Of a stretch of DNA of 64,000 nt, positions 1 to 8,219 are shown one piece after another (the stretch's first letter is position 1; each line of letters starts with the position of its first letter). Origin of the DNA: Fontivita pretiosa (GTDB lineage: Bacteria > Planctomycetota > Phycisphaerae > Tepidisphaerales > Tepidisphaeraceae). Where the stretch lies: contig NZ_CP191258.1 in assembly GCF_050410795.1 (NCBI RefSeq), positions 4,650,001 through 4,714,000 of the forward strand, in the 5' to 3' direction. The notes beneath the pieces are model-generated. The model was not told where the DNA came from and did no database searches. It saw nothing but the letters and a program-made list of their open reading frames with translations. Position numbers and translations under genes: made by a program.

Positions 1-996
1 AACCTGCACCGCCAGGCGCTGGCCATCTACCAGAAGAATCCGAACGACACACCGCGGCTGGCCGACGGCATGACCAACCTGGCCACGAGCCTGCACCGCC
101 TGGGCGACAATCGACAGGCGATCGAGCTGGCGCAGCAGGCGCTTCAGATGCGCCGCAAACGCTGGGGTACGCGCGCCAGCGTCGATGTCTGGAACAGCCT
201 GAGCAACCTGGCCAACATGCAGGAGGCCGACGACGACCTGTCCGCCGCCGAGCAGAGCCGCCGCGAGGCGCTGTCTCTGGCTCGCAGCCTCGTGGATGAG
301 AAAAACCGCATGACGGTTCTGAGCCTCTCGAAGCTGGCCAGAACACTGTGGCTGCGAGGTAGCAGCGCCGCCTCGCCGGATCCATCGGCCCTGGATGAAG
401 CCGAACAGCTTCAGGCAAAGGCGCTGGAACTGGCCGTGGAGGTGGATGGGGAAAAGAGCCTGGCGGTGGCGCAGGGTTTGGATCTCCAGGCGTGCATCGC
501 GCGGGACCGGGGACAACTGGATCGCGCCGTCGAGCTGTTCCGCAAGGCTCTGGAAGTCCGTCGGCAGCTTCAGCCGGAAGATCATCCGGATGTGGCAGGC
601 GAGATGTCGCAACTGGCCGATGCGCTCAGCCGTGTGGCCAGCAGCCGTCCTGAAGCCGCCCCCGACAACGCCGCCGCCAGCGAAGCGATCGAACTGGCTG
701 GCCGGGCGTTGGAAATCCGCACCCGCGTGTTCGGGCGCGATCATAGTCTGACGTGGAACACCACCAGCATCCTGGGCGGCGCGTACACCGCGGCGGGGCA
801 GTTCCAGCAGGCCGAGCCACTGCTGTTGGATGCGTTCAAGGGTCTACAGGGCGGTTCGGTGCTGGGCAAGCGGTTGCGAATCGAGGCGGCGGGGCGATTG
901 GCCAACCTGTATGAGAAATGGGGCAAAATGGAGCAGGCTGCGCGATGGCGCGGGCAGCGCCAGGCTCTGATCCACCCGGCCGCGACTCAGCCGTGA
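1..996 (+). CDS. TPR-repeat protein, C-terminal part (5' end outside window)
   Basis: The reading frame is open from base 1, so only the last 331 residues are seen. They form tandem tetratricopeptide repeats of the TPR_10/TPR_12 kind: helical pairs with recurring phrases such as LHRLGDNRQAIELAQQAL, LANMQEADDDLSAAEQSRR, LDRAVELFRKALEVRR and FQQAEPLLLDAF. TPR arrays act as protein-protein scaffolds. In Planctomycetota such arrays often follow an N-terminal Ser/Thr kinase domain, but that part is not visible, so a kinase identity is only a guess. There is no signal peptide or membrane segment in the visible part. The next gene starts 151 bases downstream behind its own promoter-like sequence, so this is probably the end of a transcription unit. 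Confidence 0.85.
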   Translation, partial: NLHRQALAIYQKNPNDTPRLADGMTNLATSLHRLGDNRQAIELAQQALQMRRKRWGTRASVDVWNSLSNLANMQEADDDLSAAEQSRREALSLARSLVDEKNRMTVLSLSKLARTLWLRGSSAASPDPSALDEAEQLQAKALELAVEVDGEKSLAVAQGLDLQACIARDRGQLDRAVELFRKALEVRRQLQPEDHPDVAGEMSQLADALSRVASSRPEAAPDNAAASEAIELAGRALEIRTRVFGRDHSLTWNTTSILGGAYTAAGQFQQAEPLLLDAFKGLQGGSVLGKRLRIEAAGRLANLYEKWGKMEQAARWRGQRQALIHPAATQP

Positions 997-1063
997 CCGG
1001 TCGATCCGCTGTGCATCAAAATCAGCCCCGGGCAAACTGCTCGCTCGGTCCGTTTCGACACTT

Positions 1064-1086
1064 TTGCCAAGATTCCTCATTGGCAA
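1064..1086. promoter_or_regulatory. Inverted repeat, possible operator
   Basis: TTGCCAA (1064-1070) and TTGGCAA (1080-1086) form a perfect 7-bp dyad with a 9-base spacer. The right arm overlaps the proposed -35 box of the next gene, a position typical of a repressor operator. The regulator is unknown. Confidence 0.35.
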
Positions 1087-1106
1087 TCAGTGTATCGGGG
1101 TATAAT
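1080..1106 (+). promoter_or_regulatory. Putative sigma-70-type promoter for the PEP-CTERM gene at 1148
   Basis: TTGGCA at 1080-1085 and a perfect TATAAT at 1101-1106. The 15-base spacer is shorter than the ideal 17, so the -35 assignment is weaker than the -10. The start codon follows 41 bases after the -10. Confidence 0.5.
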
Positions 1107-1147
1107 GCCCGCCGGATTACACTGCCGTTTTACCGGAGGGAAGTCAC

Positions 1148-1972
1148 GTGCCCAGTCGCTCGGGAACGCAAGCGGGATCAGCAGCACGCAGCATCGCGTT
1201 TGTTCTGGCGCTGATTGCGCTGGCGGGCAGCGCGCGCGGGGTGATCACCGTGACCTCGACGGTGGAATTCAAGGAAGGGGTGCGCGCCCAGGCGGTCATC
1301 GCCGACGCCACCGGGATTTTGCCCCCCGGCGGCAGAGCGCCTTTCAATGCCATCGCGATCAAGCAGGTGATGGCCGACATCATCATCCGAGACGGCGAAT
1401 TCAGCGATGCGTTGCTGGTTCGCAAGCGTCAGTTGACGGCGGCGGAGGCGTGGGGCTCCGGCTTGCCGCTTGGCTACACCTTCCCGCCGCCCACCGACCC
1501 GGAAGGACCATGGCAGGGACTGGTCTGGCCTTATCGCGACCAATATGACTACTTTGCCGGCCCGAATGATCCGCTGGGCGATGACGTGGGGCAGTTCTTC
1601 CAGGACGGATCGATTTACGGTTTTGGCAGGATTGCGGGCATCGTCCGAGGCGGGCCGACCGATCCGGAAGCGGGCGGCGGGGATGTCAATCGCCTGCTCC
1701 GCGGCATCACCGGCAACGGGCTGAGCGGACCGGCGACCTACTTCATGCTGGATATCCAGCCGCTTGCCGGGCCTGCGGACCGATTCGTCACGCTGGAGAT
1801 TGTCAACGCGCACGCCGTCGTGGTTCAGCAGGATCAGGCCACAGGCGCCTACAGCGAGCTGACGGTGCCGATCGCCGATTTCCAGACCCGCCTTCAGCTT
1901 CCTGAGCCGGGCAGTGCCGCGGTGCTGGGGCTGTTGCTGGCGCTCATTCCCGCACGTGCCCGTCGCCGGTGA
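1148..1972 (+). CDS. PEP-CTERM-anchored secreted protein, unknown function
   Basis: A 274-residue protein starting at a GTG with a good GGAGGGAA ribosome site five bases upstream. It has an N-terminal signal peptide (hydrophobic IAFVLALIALAGSARG, about residues 15-31) and a C-terminal PEP-CTERM tail: LPEPGSAAVLGLLLALIP followed by a basic ARARRR end. This tail is the known recognition signal for exosortase-type sorting, so the product should be exported and processed at the cell surface. The middle part (about 30-245) matches no family I recognise. No exosortase gene lies in the window. The 3' end overlaps the end of proA on the other strand by 29 bases (1944-1972), so the PEP-CTERM tail and the ProA C-terminus are encoded by the same DNA. 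Confidence 0.8.
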   Translation: MPSRSGTQAGSAARSIAFVLALIALAGSARGVITVTSTVEFKEGVRAQAVIADATGILPPGGRAPFNAIAIKQVMADIIIRDGEFSDALLVRKRQLTAAEAWGSGLPLGYTFPPPTDPEGPWQGLVWPYRDQYDYFAGPNDPLGDDVGQFFQDGSIYGFGRIAGIVRGGPTDPEAGGGDVNRLLRGITGNGLSGPATYFMLDIQPLAGPADRFVTLEIVNAHAVVVQQDQATGAYSELTVPIADFQTRLQLPEPGSAAVLGLLLALIPARARRR

Positions 1973-3230
1973 CAATCCACTTGTAGGTGGTCAAGTCCGC
2001 CGCCCCCATCGGTCCGCGGGCGTGAAGCTTGTCGGTACTGATGCCGATCTCGGCGCCCAGCCCGTACTCTCCGCCGTCGGCAAAACGCGTCGAGGCGTTC
2101 ACCATCACGCTGGCGGAATCGACTTCGGTCACGAAGCGGTTGATCGACGCGATGGACGCGCTGAGGATGGCGTCGGTGTGGTGACTGCCGTGCGTGTTGA
2201 TGTGCTCGATCGCCTCGTCAAGCGAATCGACCACCTTCACCCCGACGATGAGCGCGAGATATTCGGTATCCCAATCCGCCGGTTCAGCGGCTTTGGCGGC
2301 GGGATACAGCTTGCGGGCGCGTTCATCCGCTCGGATTTCCACCCCCCTGGCTGCCAGGTCGGAGCACACCTTCGGCAGCAGCGATTCGGCCACGTCCCGG
2401 TGGAACAGGATGTGTTCCACGGCGTTGCAGACCGCGCCGCCGGGATAGCTGGTCTTGGCGTTGACGCACACTTCGCGGACTTTGTGCTCGATGGCATCGG
2501 CGCCGGCATCGACATAGATGTGGCAGTTGCCGGTGAAATGCTTGAGCACCGGGATGGTGGATTCGGCCACGACGGCGCGGATAAGGCTTTCCCCGCCGCG
2601 GGGAATCACCAGGTCGATGTAGTGCTCGAGCTTGAGGATGATGGGGACCAGGGCGCGGTCGGGATTGTCGATGAACTGCACGGCGTCGGCCAGCTCCGCC
2701 AAGGCCGGCTCGCTGATCAGCGCGTTGCGGATGAGCTGGACAATGGCGCGGTTGGAGTGCAGCGCCTCTTTTCCGCCACGCAGGATGATCGCGTTGCCGC
2801 TTTTGAGGCACAGCGCCGCGGCGTCGGAAGTAACGTTTGGTCGCGACTCGTAGAAGAACAGCACCACGCCGATGGGGACGCGTCGTTTCTCGATCCGCAG
2901 CCCGTTAGGACGGAAGTAGCCTTCGATCGTCTGTCCAACCGGATCAACCTGCGCCGCGATCTGCTCGACGCCGCTGGCCATCGACTCGATGCGGCGGTCG
3001 TTGAGTTTCAGGCGTTCGATCAGTGCCGGAGCGAGCTTGGCGGCCTGTGCCGCGGCGATGTCCTGCTGGTTGGCGTCGAGCAGGGCCTGCCGATGTTTGC
3101 GGATGGCGTCGGCGATTCGCCGCAATGCCTGCGCGCGGGTGGCGCCATTGGTGCTGCCCAGTCGTGAGGCTGCACGCCGGGCCCTGATAGCCAGTGTCTG
3201 AACGTAATCCACAAGTTCCTGTTGGCTCAT
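1944..3230 (-). CDS. proA: Gamma-glutamyl phosphate reductase
   Basis: A 428-residue enzyme of the aldehyde-dehydrogenase superfamily that reduces gamma-glutamyl phosphate with NADPH in the second step of proline synthesis. The catalytic cysteine sits in PGGAVCNAVEHILFH, and other family signatures are visible: PIGVVLFFYESRPNVTSDAA near residue 120, NAIILRGGKEA, FTGNCHIYVD and the C-terminal GPMGAADLTTYKW. The length is normal for ProA. It is the last gene of the minus-strand housekeeping block, 95 bases after the ybbR-like gene. No proB is seen next to it. Its 3' end overlaps the convergent PEP-CTERM gene by 29 bases. Confidence 0.97.
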   Translation of the reverse strand: MSQQELVDYVQTLAIRARRAASRLGSTNGATRAQALRRIADAIRKHRQALLDANQQDIAAAQAAKLAPALIERLKLNDRRIESMASGVEQIAAQVDPVGQTIEGYFRPNGLRIEKRRVPIGVVLFFYESRPNVTSDAAALCLKSGNAIILRGGKEALHSNRAIVQLIRNALISEPALAELADAVQFIDNPDRALVPIILKLEHYIDLVIPRGGESLIRAVVAESTIPVLKHFTGNCHIYVDAGADAIEHKVREVCVNAKTSYPGGAVCNAVEHILFHRDVAESLLPKVCSDLAARGVEIRADERARKLYPAAKAAEPADWDTEYLALIVGVKVVDSLDEAIEHINTHGSHHTDAILSASIASINRFVTEVDSASVMVNASTRFADGGEYGLGAEIGISTDKLHARGPMGAADLTTYKWIVTGDGHVRE

Positions 3231-3325
3231 CGTGTCTCAATCGCCATTTACTTCGGGCCTATCGCGAGTTCGCGGTTTATCCCGAGCTTGCAGTGGTCCG
3301 GCTCCATTCCGCTCACCAGTGCCAG

Positions 3326-4534
3326 CTACCGCTCCGCCGGAAGCTCCACCAGCTTGTAGTCGAACGGCCTGGCGGCAAACTCGGGATCAACGCGGACATC
3401 TTCGGCGCCGCGGGGGAACTCGAATCGCAGCCGCCCGCTGCGCGGCTCGCCGGCGGGAAGGTCCGCACGGGATACCTCCAGCCATGCCTTGGGTTTGGGC
3501 GAATCCTCCTGCTGGAGGAACTGGATCTGCTCTGGCGGGCCGATGATCGGCACGTTCGGAACCGTCGGAGCACACTCGACCTTGTACGCGGCCTGAAGGT
3601 TCTGCTGCATTCCGATGTAGACATTGATCACCGGATAGACCCAGCGTACATCGGCGTCGCGAACCTGGATGGTGGCCTTCACGGTGGCCGGCATGAAGCT
3701 GATGCTGTCGGCCGCCGGACCCGCCAGGGCGACGAGCTGAGCCCGTGGCAGCGACAACCGCACCGGCACCTTGTCGATGGTGTGCGAGCCGGGATCATCC
3801 AGCACCCCCGACTGCGACAGGTCGGCCACCACCGTCAATCCACCGGGCTGCTGCTTTTCGATTTCCTCGATGACGTGACGCGGCGCCCGCACTGTCACGC
3901 GCGAAGGCTCGAAGATCGGCGTGCCGACCAGGTTTGTCACGTCCGGCGGCGGCTGCACGTCCAGGCTCCGCTCGACGTACACGTCCACGAACACCGGCAG
4001 CCTGGCTGGACTGCACTTGCCGATCGTCACGCCGCTGCCGGCGAACACGCGAGTCGAGGCCAGCAGTGCCGCGGTATCCAGTTCATGAATCTGCCCCGGA
4101 GACAGATTGGCGTCGTCGATCGTGATCACCACCGACGGCGTGCCATTGCGCAGCATAACTTTCTGGCGGATCTCCTCGAGCCTGCCCTTGGGTCCGCTCA
4201 GGTCGGCGATGACGCTGGTATCCACCATCCGCCTCAGCTCCACGTAGCGATCCGTGATCGTGCTGATGACCTGAACGGGAATCTGCTGCTGGTCTATCCG
4301 GTCGATCTGCTCGCGCTCGGCGTAGATCCAGATGATCAGCGTCAGCGGCGCCAGCCAACTGAGGGTTTTGAGCCCGGCGATGAAGTTCTCGCGGGTGAGG
4401 CTGCGCTGGGTCCAGCGCTGCCAGCCGTGAAGCTGCCTCGCCAGCCACTCGCGGGCGCGTCGGCGGGGATCGCCGGGCAGTGCCGCAGGCGATGGCCTGA
4501 TCGTGCTTCGCGGACCATCCGGGCCAAGGGTCAT
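3326..4534 (-). CDS. cdaR: YbbR/CdaR-like protein, likely regulator of CdaA
   Basis: A 402-residue protein with one N-terminal membrane segment (SWLAPLTLIIWIYAEREQ, about residues 57-75) and a long extracytoplasmic region of repeated beta-rich YbbR-like units, for example IPVQVISTI, FVDVYVERSLDVQPPPDV and VNVYIGMQQNLQAAYKVE. In Firmicutes the YbbR protein CdaR binds and modulates the diadenylate cyclase CdaA, and the two genes are adjacent. Here the start ATG overlaps the cdaA stop codon (ATGA), which implies translational coupling and supports the same role. Sequence similarity to the Firmicute protein is loose, so the symbol rests on domain type and position. Confidence 0.8.
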   Translation of the reverse strand: MTLGPDGPRSTIRPSPAALPGDPRRRAREWLARQLHGWQRWTQRSLTRENFIAGLKTLSWLAPLTLIIWIYAEREQIDRIDQQQIPVQVISTITDRYVELRRMVDTSVIADLSGPKGRLEEIRQKVMLRNGTPSVVITIDDANLSPGQIHELDTAALLASTRVFAGSGVTIGKCSPARLPVFVDVYVERSLDVQPPPDVTNLVGTPIFEPSRVTVRAPRHVIEEIEKQQPGGLTVVADLSQSGVLDDPGSHTIDKVPVRLSLPRAQLVALAGPAADSISFMPATVKATIQVRDADVRWVYPVINVYIGMQQNLQAAYKVECAPTVPNVPIIGPPEQIQFLQQEDSPKPKAWLEVSRADLPAGEPRSGRLRFEFPRGAEDVRVDPEFAARPFDYKLVELPAER

Positions 4535-5364
4535 GCCGCCTCCCGGATCTGAGGGACCTTCTTTTCCTGCACGCCCAGCAGCTCGCTGAGCATTCCGCGC
4601 AGCGCCTCGGGAGTGAGCTTTCGCATCAGCACGCCGCGTTCGGCGATCGAAACATCCCCGGTCTCTTCGGAAACCACCAGCACCACCGCGTCCGACTCAT
4701 TCGACAGCCCCACCGCTGCACGGTGCCGACTGCCAAGCTCACGCTCAAGGGTTCCTTCCTCGGCCAGCGGAAATTGCACTCCCGCGTAGGCGATCTTGCC
4801 CTGGCTGATGATCACGCCCAGATCGTGCAGCGGAGAGTTCGGCCAGAAAATGGTGTTCAGCAGGGCGGCGGACAGATCGGCGTTGATGCGCGTGCCGGTT
4901 TCCGCGATACCACCCAGCCCTACTTCACGCTCGATCGCGATCAGGGCGCCGATTTTCCGCTTGGAGCAGAAGGTGGCGGCCATCACCAGTTGCTCGATCT
5001 CCTCATTGAGCTGGTTGGACCATCCGCGGAACAGGCGTGTTTCGCCCAGCCGCATCAGCGCGCGGCGCAGCTCGGGCTGGAAAACGACGATGACGGCGAT
5101 CGAGGCGATGCCCAGGAACTGTCGGAACAGAAACTCCAGGCGATACAGCTCCAGCGTCGAGGCCAGCAATCGCACGACCAGGTAAAGCCCGATCAGCACC
5201 AGGGCGATACCGCGCAGCAGCCGCGCGCCGCGGGTGCCGCGCAGAAACCGCATGACCCAGTACACCACCGCGCCGATGATCAGCAGCTCGATGAGAATCT
5301 GCCACCACGCGTATGCGCTCCAGGCACGAAGCAGACTGCTGAGGTTGGGAAACTGTTCAAACAT
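4531..5364 (-). CDS. cdaA: Diadenylate cyclase CdaA with altered DGA motif
   Basis: A 277-residue membrane protein with two to three N-terminal helices (about 22-40, 48-70, 82-95) followed by a DAC domain (about 110-260) that makes cyclic di-AMP from two ATP. The RHR motif is intact at residues 213-215 (GSRHRAAVGLS), and the downstream VVSEETGDVSIAERG stretch matches CdaA. The other catalytic motif, normally D-G-A in LHDGAVII, reads D181-L182-G183 (LHDLGVII). The essential Asp is kept but Gly-Ala is replaced by Leu-Gly. This could be a tolerated lineage variant or could lower activity. The gene is coupled to the ybbR-like gene and lies 133 bases after folP. In many Firmicutes the neighbour of cdaA-cdaR is glmM; that is not so here. 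Confidence 0.92.
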   Translation of the reverse strand: MFEQFPNLSSLLRAWSAYAWWQILIELLIIGAVVYWVMRFLRGTRGARLLRGIALVLIGLYLVVRLLASTLELYRLEFLFRQFLGIASIAVIVVFQPELRRALMRLGETRLFRGWSNQLNEEIEQLVMAATFCSKRKIGALIAIEREVGLGGIAETGTRINADLSAALLNTIFWPNSPLHDLGVIISQGKIAYAGVQFPLAEEGTLERELGSRHRAAVGLSNESDAVVLVVSEETGDVSIAERGVLMRKLTPEALRGMLSELLGVQEKKVPQIREAA

Positions 5365-5497
5365 CCGAAGCCCGCGGCGATGCCACCGCCCGGCGAACTA
5401 TATCGCCAAAATGCCTTGCCGACCATCGCCGCCAGGGCGGCAATGCCCGCCGGCACGTTAGAAATACCCGCCGATGGCCGTCTTGAACACAGATCGG

Positions 5498-6337
5498 CTA
5501 TTCGAGGATCGCGCGAATCATTTTCACGACCTGGACCATCGGTCCGACATCATGGACACGCACGATGGCCGCTCCGTTGGCCACGCACCACGCAACCGTC
5601 GCCGCCGTCCCGAACAGCCGCCGCGATGGCTCGCTTTCGCCGGTGATTCGCCCGATGAAGCTCTTGCGGCTGGTGCCCACGACCACGGGCCGGCCAAGCA
5701 CGGTCAGCTCCTGGAGCCGCCGCAGCAGCTCCAGGTTGTGCTCGACGGTCTTGCCGAAGCCGATCCCCGGGTCAATCAGGATCTTCTCCGGCTCGATGCC
5801 ACAGATGCCCGCGGCGATGATCCGCTCGTTGAGGTAGCCGGATACTTCGGCGGTTACGTCCTGGTAGGTCGGGTTGACCTGCATGGTTTTCGGACGTCCC
5901 AGCATGTGCATCAAGATCACCGGCGAGCGGCGACGCGCCGCCAGCGGCAGCATCTGCGGATCGTCGCTGCCGGCGGAGATGTCGTTGATGATGTAGGCGC
6001 CGGCGTCCAGCGCCGCCTCCGCCACCGCCGATCGTGTCGTGTCGATGCTGTACACCACCGGCAGGTCTTTGCCGGACAGCGCCTGAAGAACCGGCACGAC
6101 TCGGCGGATCTGCTCCGGCTCATCCACCGGATCGGAACCCGGACGCGTCGATTCCCCGCCGATGTCGATCAGGTCGGCGCCCTCGGCGGCCATCTGCTCG
6201 GCGTGGGCGACGGCGGATTCGACGCTGGTGTATTGCCCGCCGTCGCTGAAACTGTCCGGCGTGACATTCAGCACGCCCATAACCAGCGGCCGGCGGTCGG
6301 GGTTCAGCAGCCAGGCATCAAATTCCTTGCGGTTCAT
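5498..6337 (-). CDS. folP: Dihydropteroate synthase
   Basis: A 279-residue enzyme that condenses p-aminobenzoate with 6-hydroxymethyl-7,8-dihydropterin diphosphate in folate synthesis, and is the sulfonamide target. Visible signatures are VMGVLNVTPDSFSDGG near the N-terminus, ADLIDIGGESTRPGSDPV, IDTTRSAVAEAALDAGA with INDISAG, LIDPGIGFGKTVEHNLELL, GTSRKSFIG and a final RVHDV. I chose the ATG at 6337 (MNRKEFDAWLL). The frame stays open upstream to 6679, but that stretch has no folP-like sequence and would overlap a small plus-strand gene. The TIM-barrel length is normal. It precedes cdaA by 133 bases. Confidence 0.96.
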   Translation of the reverse strand: MNRKEFDAWLLNPDRRPLVMGVLNVTPDSFSDGGQYTSVESAVAHAEQMAAEGADLIDIGGESTRPGSDPVDEPEQIRRVVPVLQALSGKDLPVVYSIDTTRSAVAEAALDAGAYIINDISAGSDDPQMLPLAARRRSPVILMHMLGRPKTMQVNPTYQDVTAEVSGYLNERIIAAGICGIEPEKILIDPGIGFGKTVEHNLELLRRLQELTVLGRPVVVGTSRKSFIGRITGESEPSRRLFGTAATVAWCVANGAAIVRVHDVGPMVQVVKMIRAILE

Positions 6338-6409
6338 GCGCGATTTCGAGAAATCATTTGCCGCCTTACTTCGATTGTATACCATGGGGGGCTTGCCGGA
6401 GACGCCGTT

Positions 6410-6646
6410 ATGAACCTGGTTCAGGACTTGCGGAAGGTCGTTCTGCCCGGGCTGGCGATCATGATCGTCGGCGGACTGTGGACGCTGGCCGCGTACAAGG
6501 CCGAGCTTGACCGCGGCCTGCCGTACTTCGGCCCCGAACCACGAATCTGGCAGGATCCGCGGGATACGCGCACCGCCGAGATCCCCGGCCCGCGTTACTG
6601 GGCGGCGGAATCCCCGGACGAACCGCTGCGTACCTATCCCCTCTGA
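6410..6646 (+). CDS. Small membrane protein, unknown function
   Basis: A 78-residue reading frame in the 353-base gap between folP and coaC, on the opposite strand. It begins MNLVQDLRKVVLPGLAIM and has one hydrophobic segment (about residues 10-28: VLPGLAIMIVGGLWTLAAY), followed by a polar, proline-rich tail ending in LRTYPL. There is no recognisable family. Support comes from the clean topology (short cytoplasmic start, one helix, soluble tail) and from its fit between the two flanking genes. Against it, the ribosome site is weak. It would be transcribed divergently from folP. I consider it probable but unproven. Confidence 0.5.
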   Translation: MNLVQDLRKVVLPGLAIMIVGGLWTLAAYKAELDRGLPYFGPEPRIWQDPRDTRTAEIPGPRYWAAESPDEPLRTYPL

Positions 6647-6690
6647 TTGCGGCATCGGGCGAAGTTCACCCAACTCCATGCGGCTCAGAT

Positions 6691-7290
6691 TCAGCTCGAG
6701 GCCCGATCAGGCCGCGCGGGCAGCACGGCGAGCAGGCGAGCGATCTGCTCGACGATCGTCGCCGGCTCGGACATCCGCCCCGGGCCGACGTTGCGGCACG
6801 CCAGCCAGCCTTCTTCCGGGCCGATGAAGCGGTAGCCATGCTTCTGGAGTTTGGCGACGTTCTCCTTCGTGATCGGATTTTCCCACATGCGGTTGTTCAT
6901 CGCGGGCGCGAAGATGACCGGGCAGGCGGCGGCGTTGATCATCAGGCTCACCAGATCGTCGCACAGCCCGTGGGCGACCCTGGCGATCATGTCCGCCGTC
7001 GCCGGCGCGACCAGCATGAGGTCGGCCTGCTCGGTCAGCCCGATGTGCTGGGGGTCGGACGAATCGGGCAGGTCGAATGTGCTGGTGCGCACGGGCCGGC
7101 CGGAAAGCGCCTGGAACGTGAGCGGGGCGACGAAGCGCTGTGCCGCCTGGCTCATTACCACCGTCACACCCGCGCCCTGCTGAACCAGCCGGGAGACGAC
7201 CTCCGCCGTCTTGTATGCCGAGATTCCGCCGCAGACCGCGACGATGATCTCGCGCCCCGCCAGCGCCGGGTTGGTGCTCTGCTGTGACAT
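6691..7290 (-). CDS. coaC: Phosphopantothenoylcysteine decarboxylase (stand-alone CoaC)
   Basis: A 199-residue HFCD-type flavoprotein that decarboxylates 4'-phosphopantothenoylcysteine in coenzyme A synthesis. Visible signatures are IIVAVCGGISAYKTAEVVSR (N-terminal FMN site), the HIGLTE active-site histidine region, LMLVAPATADMIARVAHGL, the substrate-clamp PAMNNRMWENP and a cysteine in GWLACRNVGPGRMSEP. The CoaB synthetase half, fused to CoaC in most bacteria (Dfp), is absent: the protein ends about where the first domain of Dfp ends. CoaB must therefore be encoded elsewhere. It lies 49 bases after rpoZ, an order shared with many bacterial gmk-rpoZ-coaBC clusters. Confidence 0.93.
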   Translation of the reverse strand: MSQQSTNPALAGREIIVAVCGGISAYKTAEVVSRLVQQGAGVTVVMSQAAQRFVAPLTFQALSGRPVRTSTFDLPDSSDPQHIGLTEQADLMLVAPATADMIARVAHGLCDDLVSLMINAAACPVIFAPAMNNRMWENPITKENVAKLQKHGYRFIGPEEGWLACRNVGPGRMSEPATIVEQIARLLAVLPARPDRASS

Positions 7291-7339
7291 GCGATCAACG
7301 AAATCCGCGATGACCGTATCACGCCTTGTGGCTGCCGCC

Positions 7340-7579
7340 TCATCGCGTCTTGGAAAGCTGCTCCGGCGGGACCAGACCGCTGGCTTCGTAATCGATGGCG
7401 ATCTTGTCCTGGAGGATTTCCTGGATGACCACCTCCAGGTCGGTCATGTTGGGCTTGCGTTCCACCAGCGGACGGGCGCCTTCCATCAGCTCCAGCATCC
7501 GCTTCTGGATCAGTGCCGTCAGCTTGAACCGACCACCAACCTTGTTCACGATCTCGTCGCTCTTCAGTGCCTGAATCAT
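7340..7579 (-). CDS. rpoZ: RNA polymerase omega subunit
   Basis: A 79-residue protein in the conserved position between gmk (7 bases upstream) and coaC. The family pattern is recognisable: a helix after MIQALKSDEIVNKV, the core GRFKLTALIQKRMLELMEGA, then a KPNMTDLEVVIQEILQDKI region. Omega assists folding and assembly of the beta-prime subunit. The call depends on both the pattern and the gene order. Length is within the usual range. Confidence 0.88.
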   Translation of the reverse strand: MIQALKSDEIVNKVGGRFKLTALIQKRMLELMEGARPLVERKPNMTDLEVVIQEILQDKIAIDYEASGLVPPEQLSKTR

Positions 7580-7586
7580 AGTTTGC

Positions 7587-8180
7587 TCAGAAGCCTGCGG
7601 GACTCTTCTTGTGTCGGATCAGGCGGGCGATCTCCTCCACCGCCCGATCCACATCGTCGTTGATCACCATGTCGTCGAATGCACGGCTGCCCTTGGCCAT
7701 CCAGATCTCGCGCTTGGCGCCGCGGAAGCGTTTTTCCATCTGCTCCGGCGTTTCGCGGCCACGCTCGCGCAGCCGCTGAAGCAGGCTGGCCTGGTCCGGC
7801 GGCATGACGAAGATCATCAATGCATCAGGGTACTGGAACCGCACCTGTAGCGCCCCCTGAACGTCGATCTCCAGCAGCACATCCTCGCCGTTGGCCAGAT
7901 AATCCAGCGTCGGATGCTTGGGCGTTCCATAATAGTGATCCCAGACAGAGGCATATTCCAGGAATTCGCCCGCCTCGAGACGGCGGAAAAACGTCGCCTC
8001 GTCCAGGTACTCGTACGTCTTGCCCTGATCGTCCTTTTCGCTGCGCGGGCGTGTGGTGGCGCTGGCGATGTACTTCAGGTGCATCCGCTCGGCCAGTCGG
8101 CGCGAAATCGTGCTCTTGCCCACGCCGGATGGGCCAACCAGGACAATCAGAAGCCCACGCTGTGGTGAATAGCCGCTCAT
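7587..8180 (-). CDS. gmk: Guanylate kinase
   Basis: A 197-residue kinase converting GMP and ATP to GDP and ADP. The P-loop GPSGVGKST lies near residue 18, followed by SATTRPRSEKDDQGKTYEYL (GMP-binding region), EFLEYASVWDHYYGTP, VLLEIDVQGALQVR and the C-terminal VINDDVDRAVEEIARLI. I start at the ATG at 8180 (MSGYSPQRG); an in-frame TTG at 8192 would add four residues and neither has a strong ribosome site. It sits 39 bases after yicC and 7 bases before rpoZ. Confidence 0.96.
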   Translation of the reverse strand: MSGYSPQRGLLIVLVGPSGVGKSTISRRLAERMHLKYIASATTRPRSEKDDQGKTYEYLDEATFFRRLEAGEFLEYASVWDHYYGTPKHPTLDYLANGEDVLLEIDVQGALQVRFQYPDALMIFVMPPDQASLLQRLRERGRETPEQMEKRFRGAKREIWMAKGSRAFDDMVINDDVDRAVEEIARLIRHKKSPAGF

Positions 8181-8219
8181 CTGTATCGCCAATATTCAAT
8201 GACCCGCACAGGTCATCGC

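Noticed and set aside
1914..3167. 417-residue plus-strand frame opposite proA
   Set aside because: It is the antisense shadow of a clear ProA; the translation has no domain pattern and a His/Asp/Gly-rich composition typical of such shadows.
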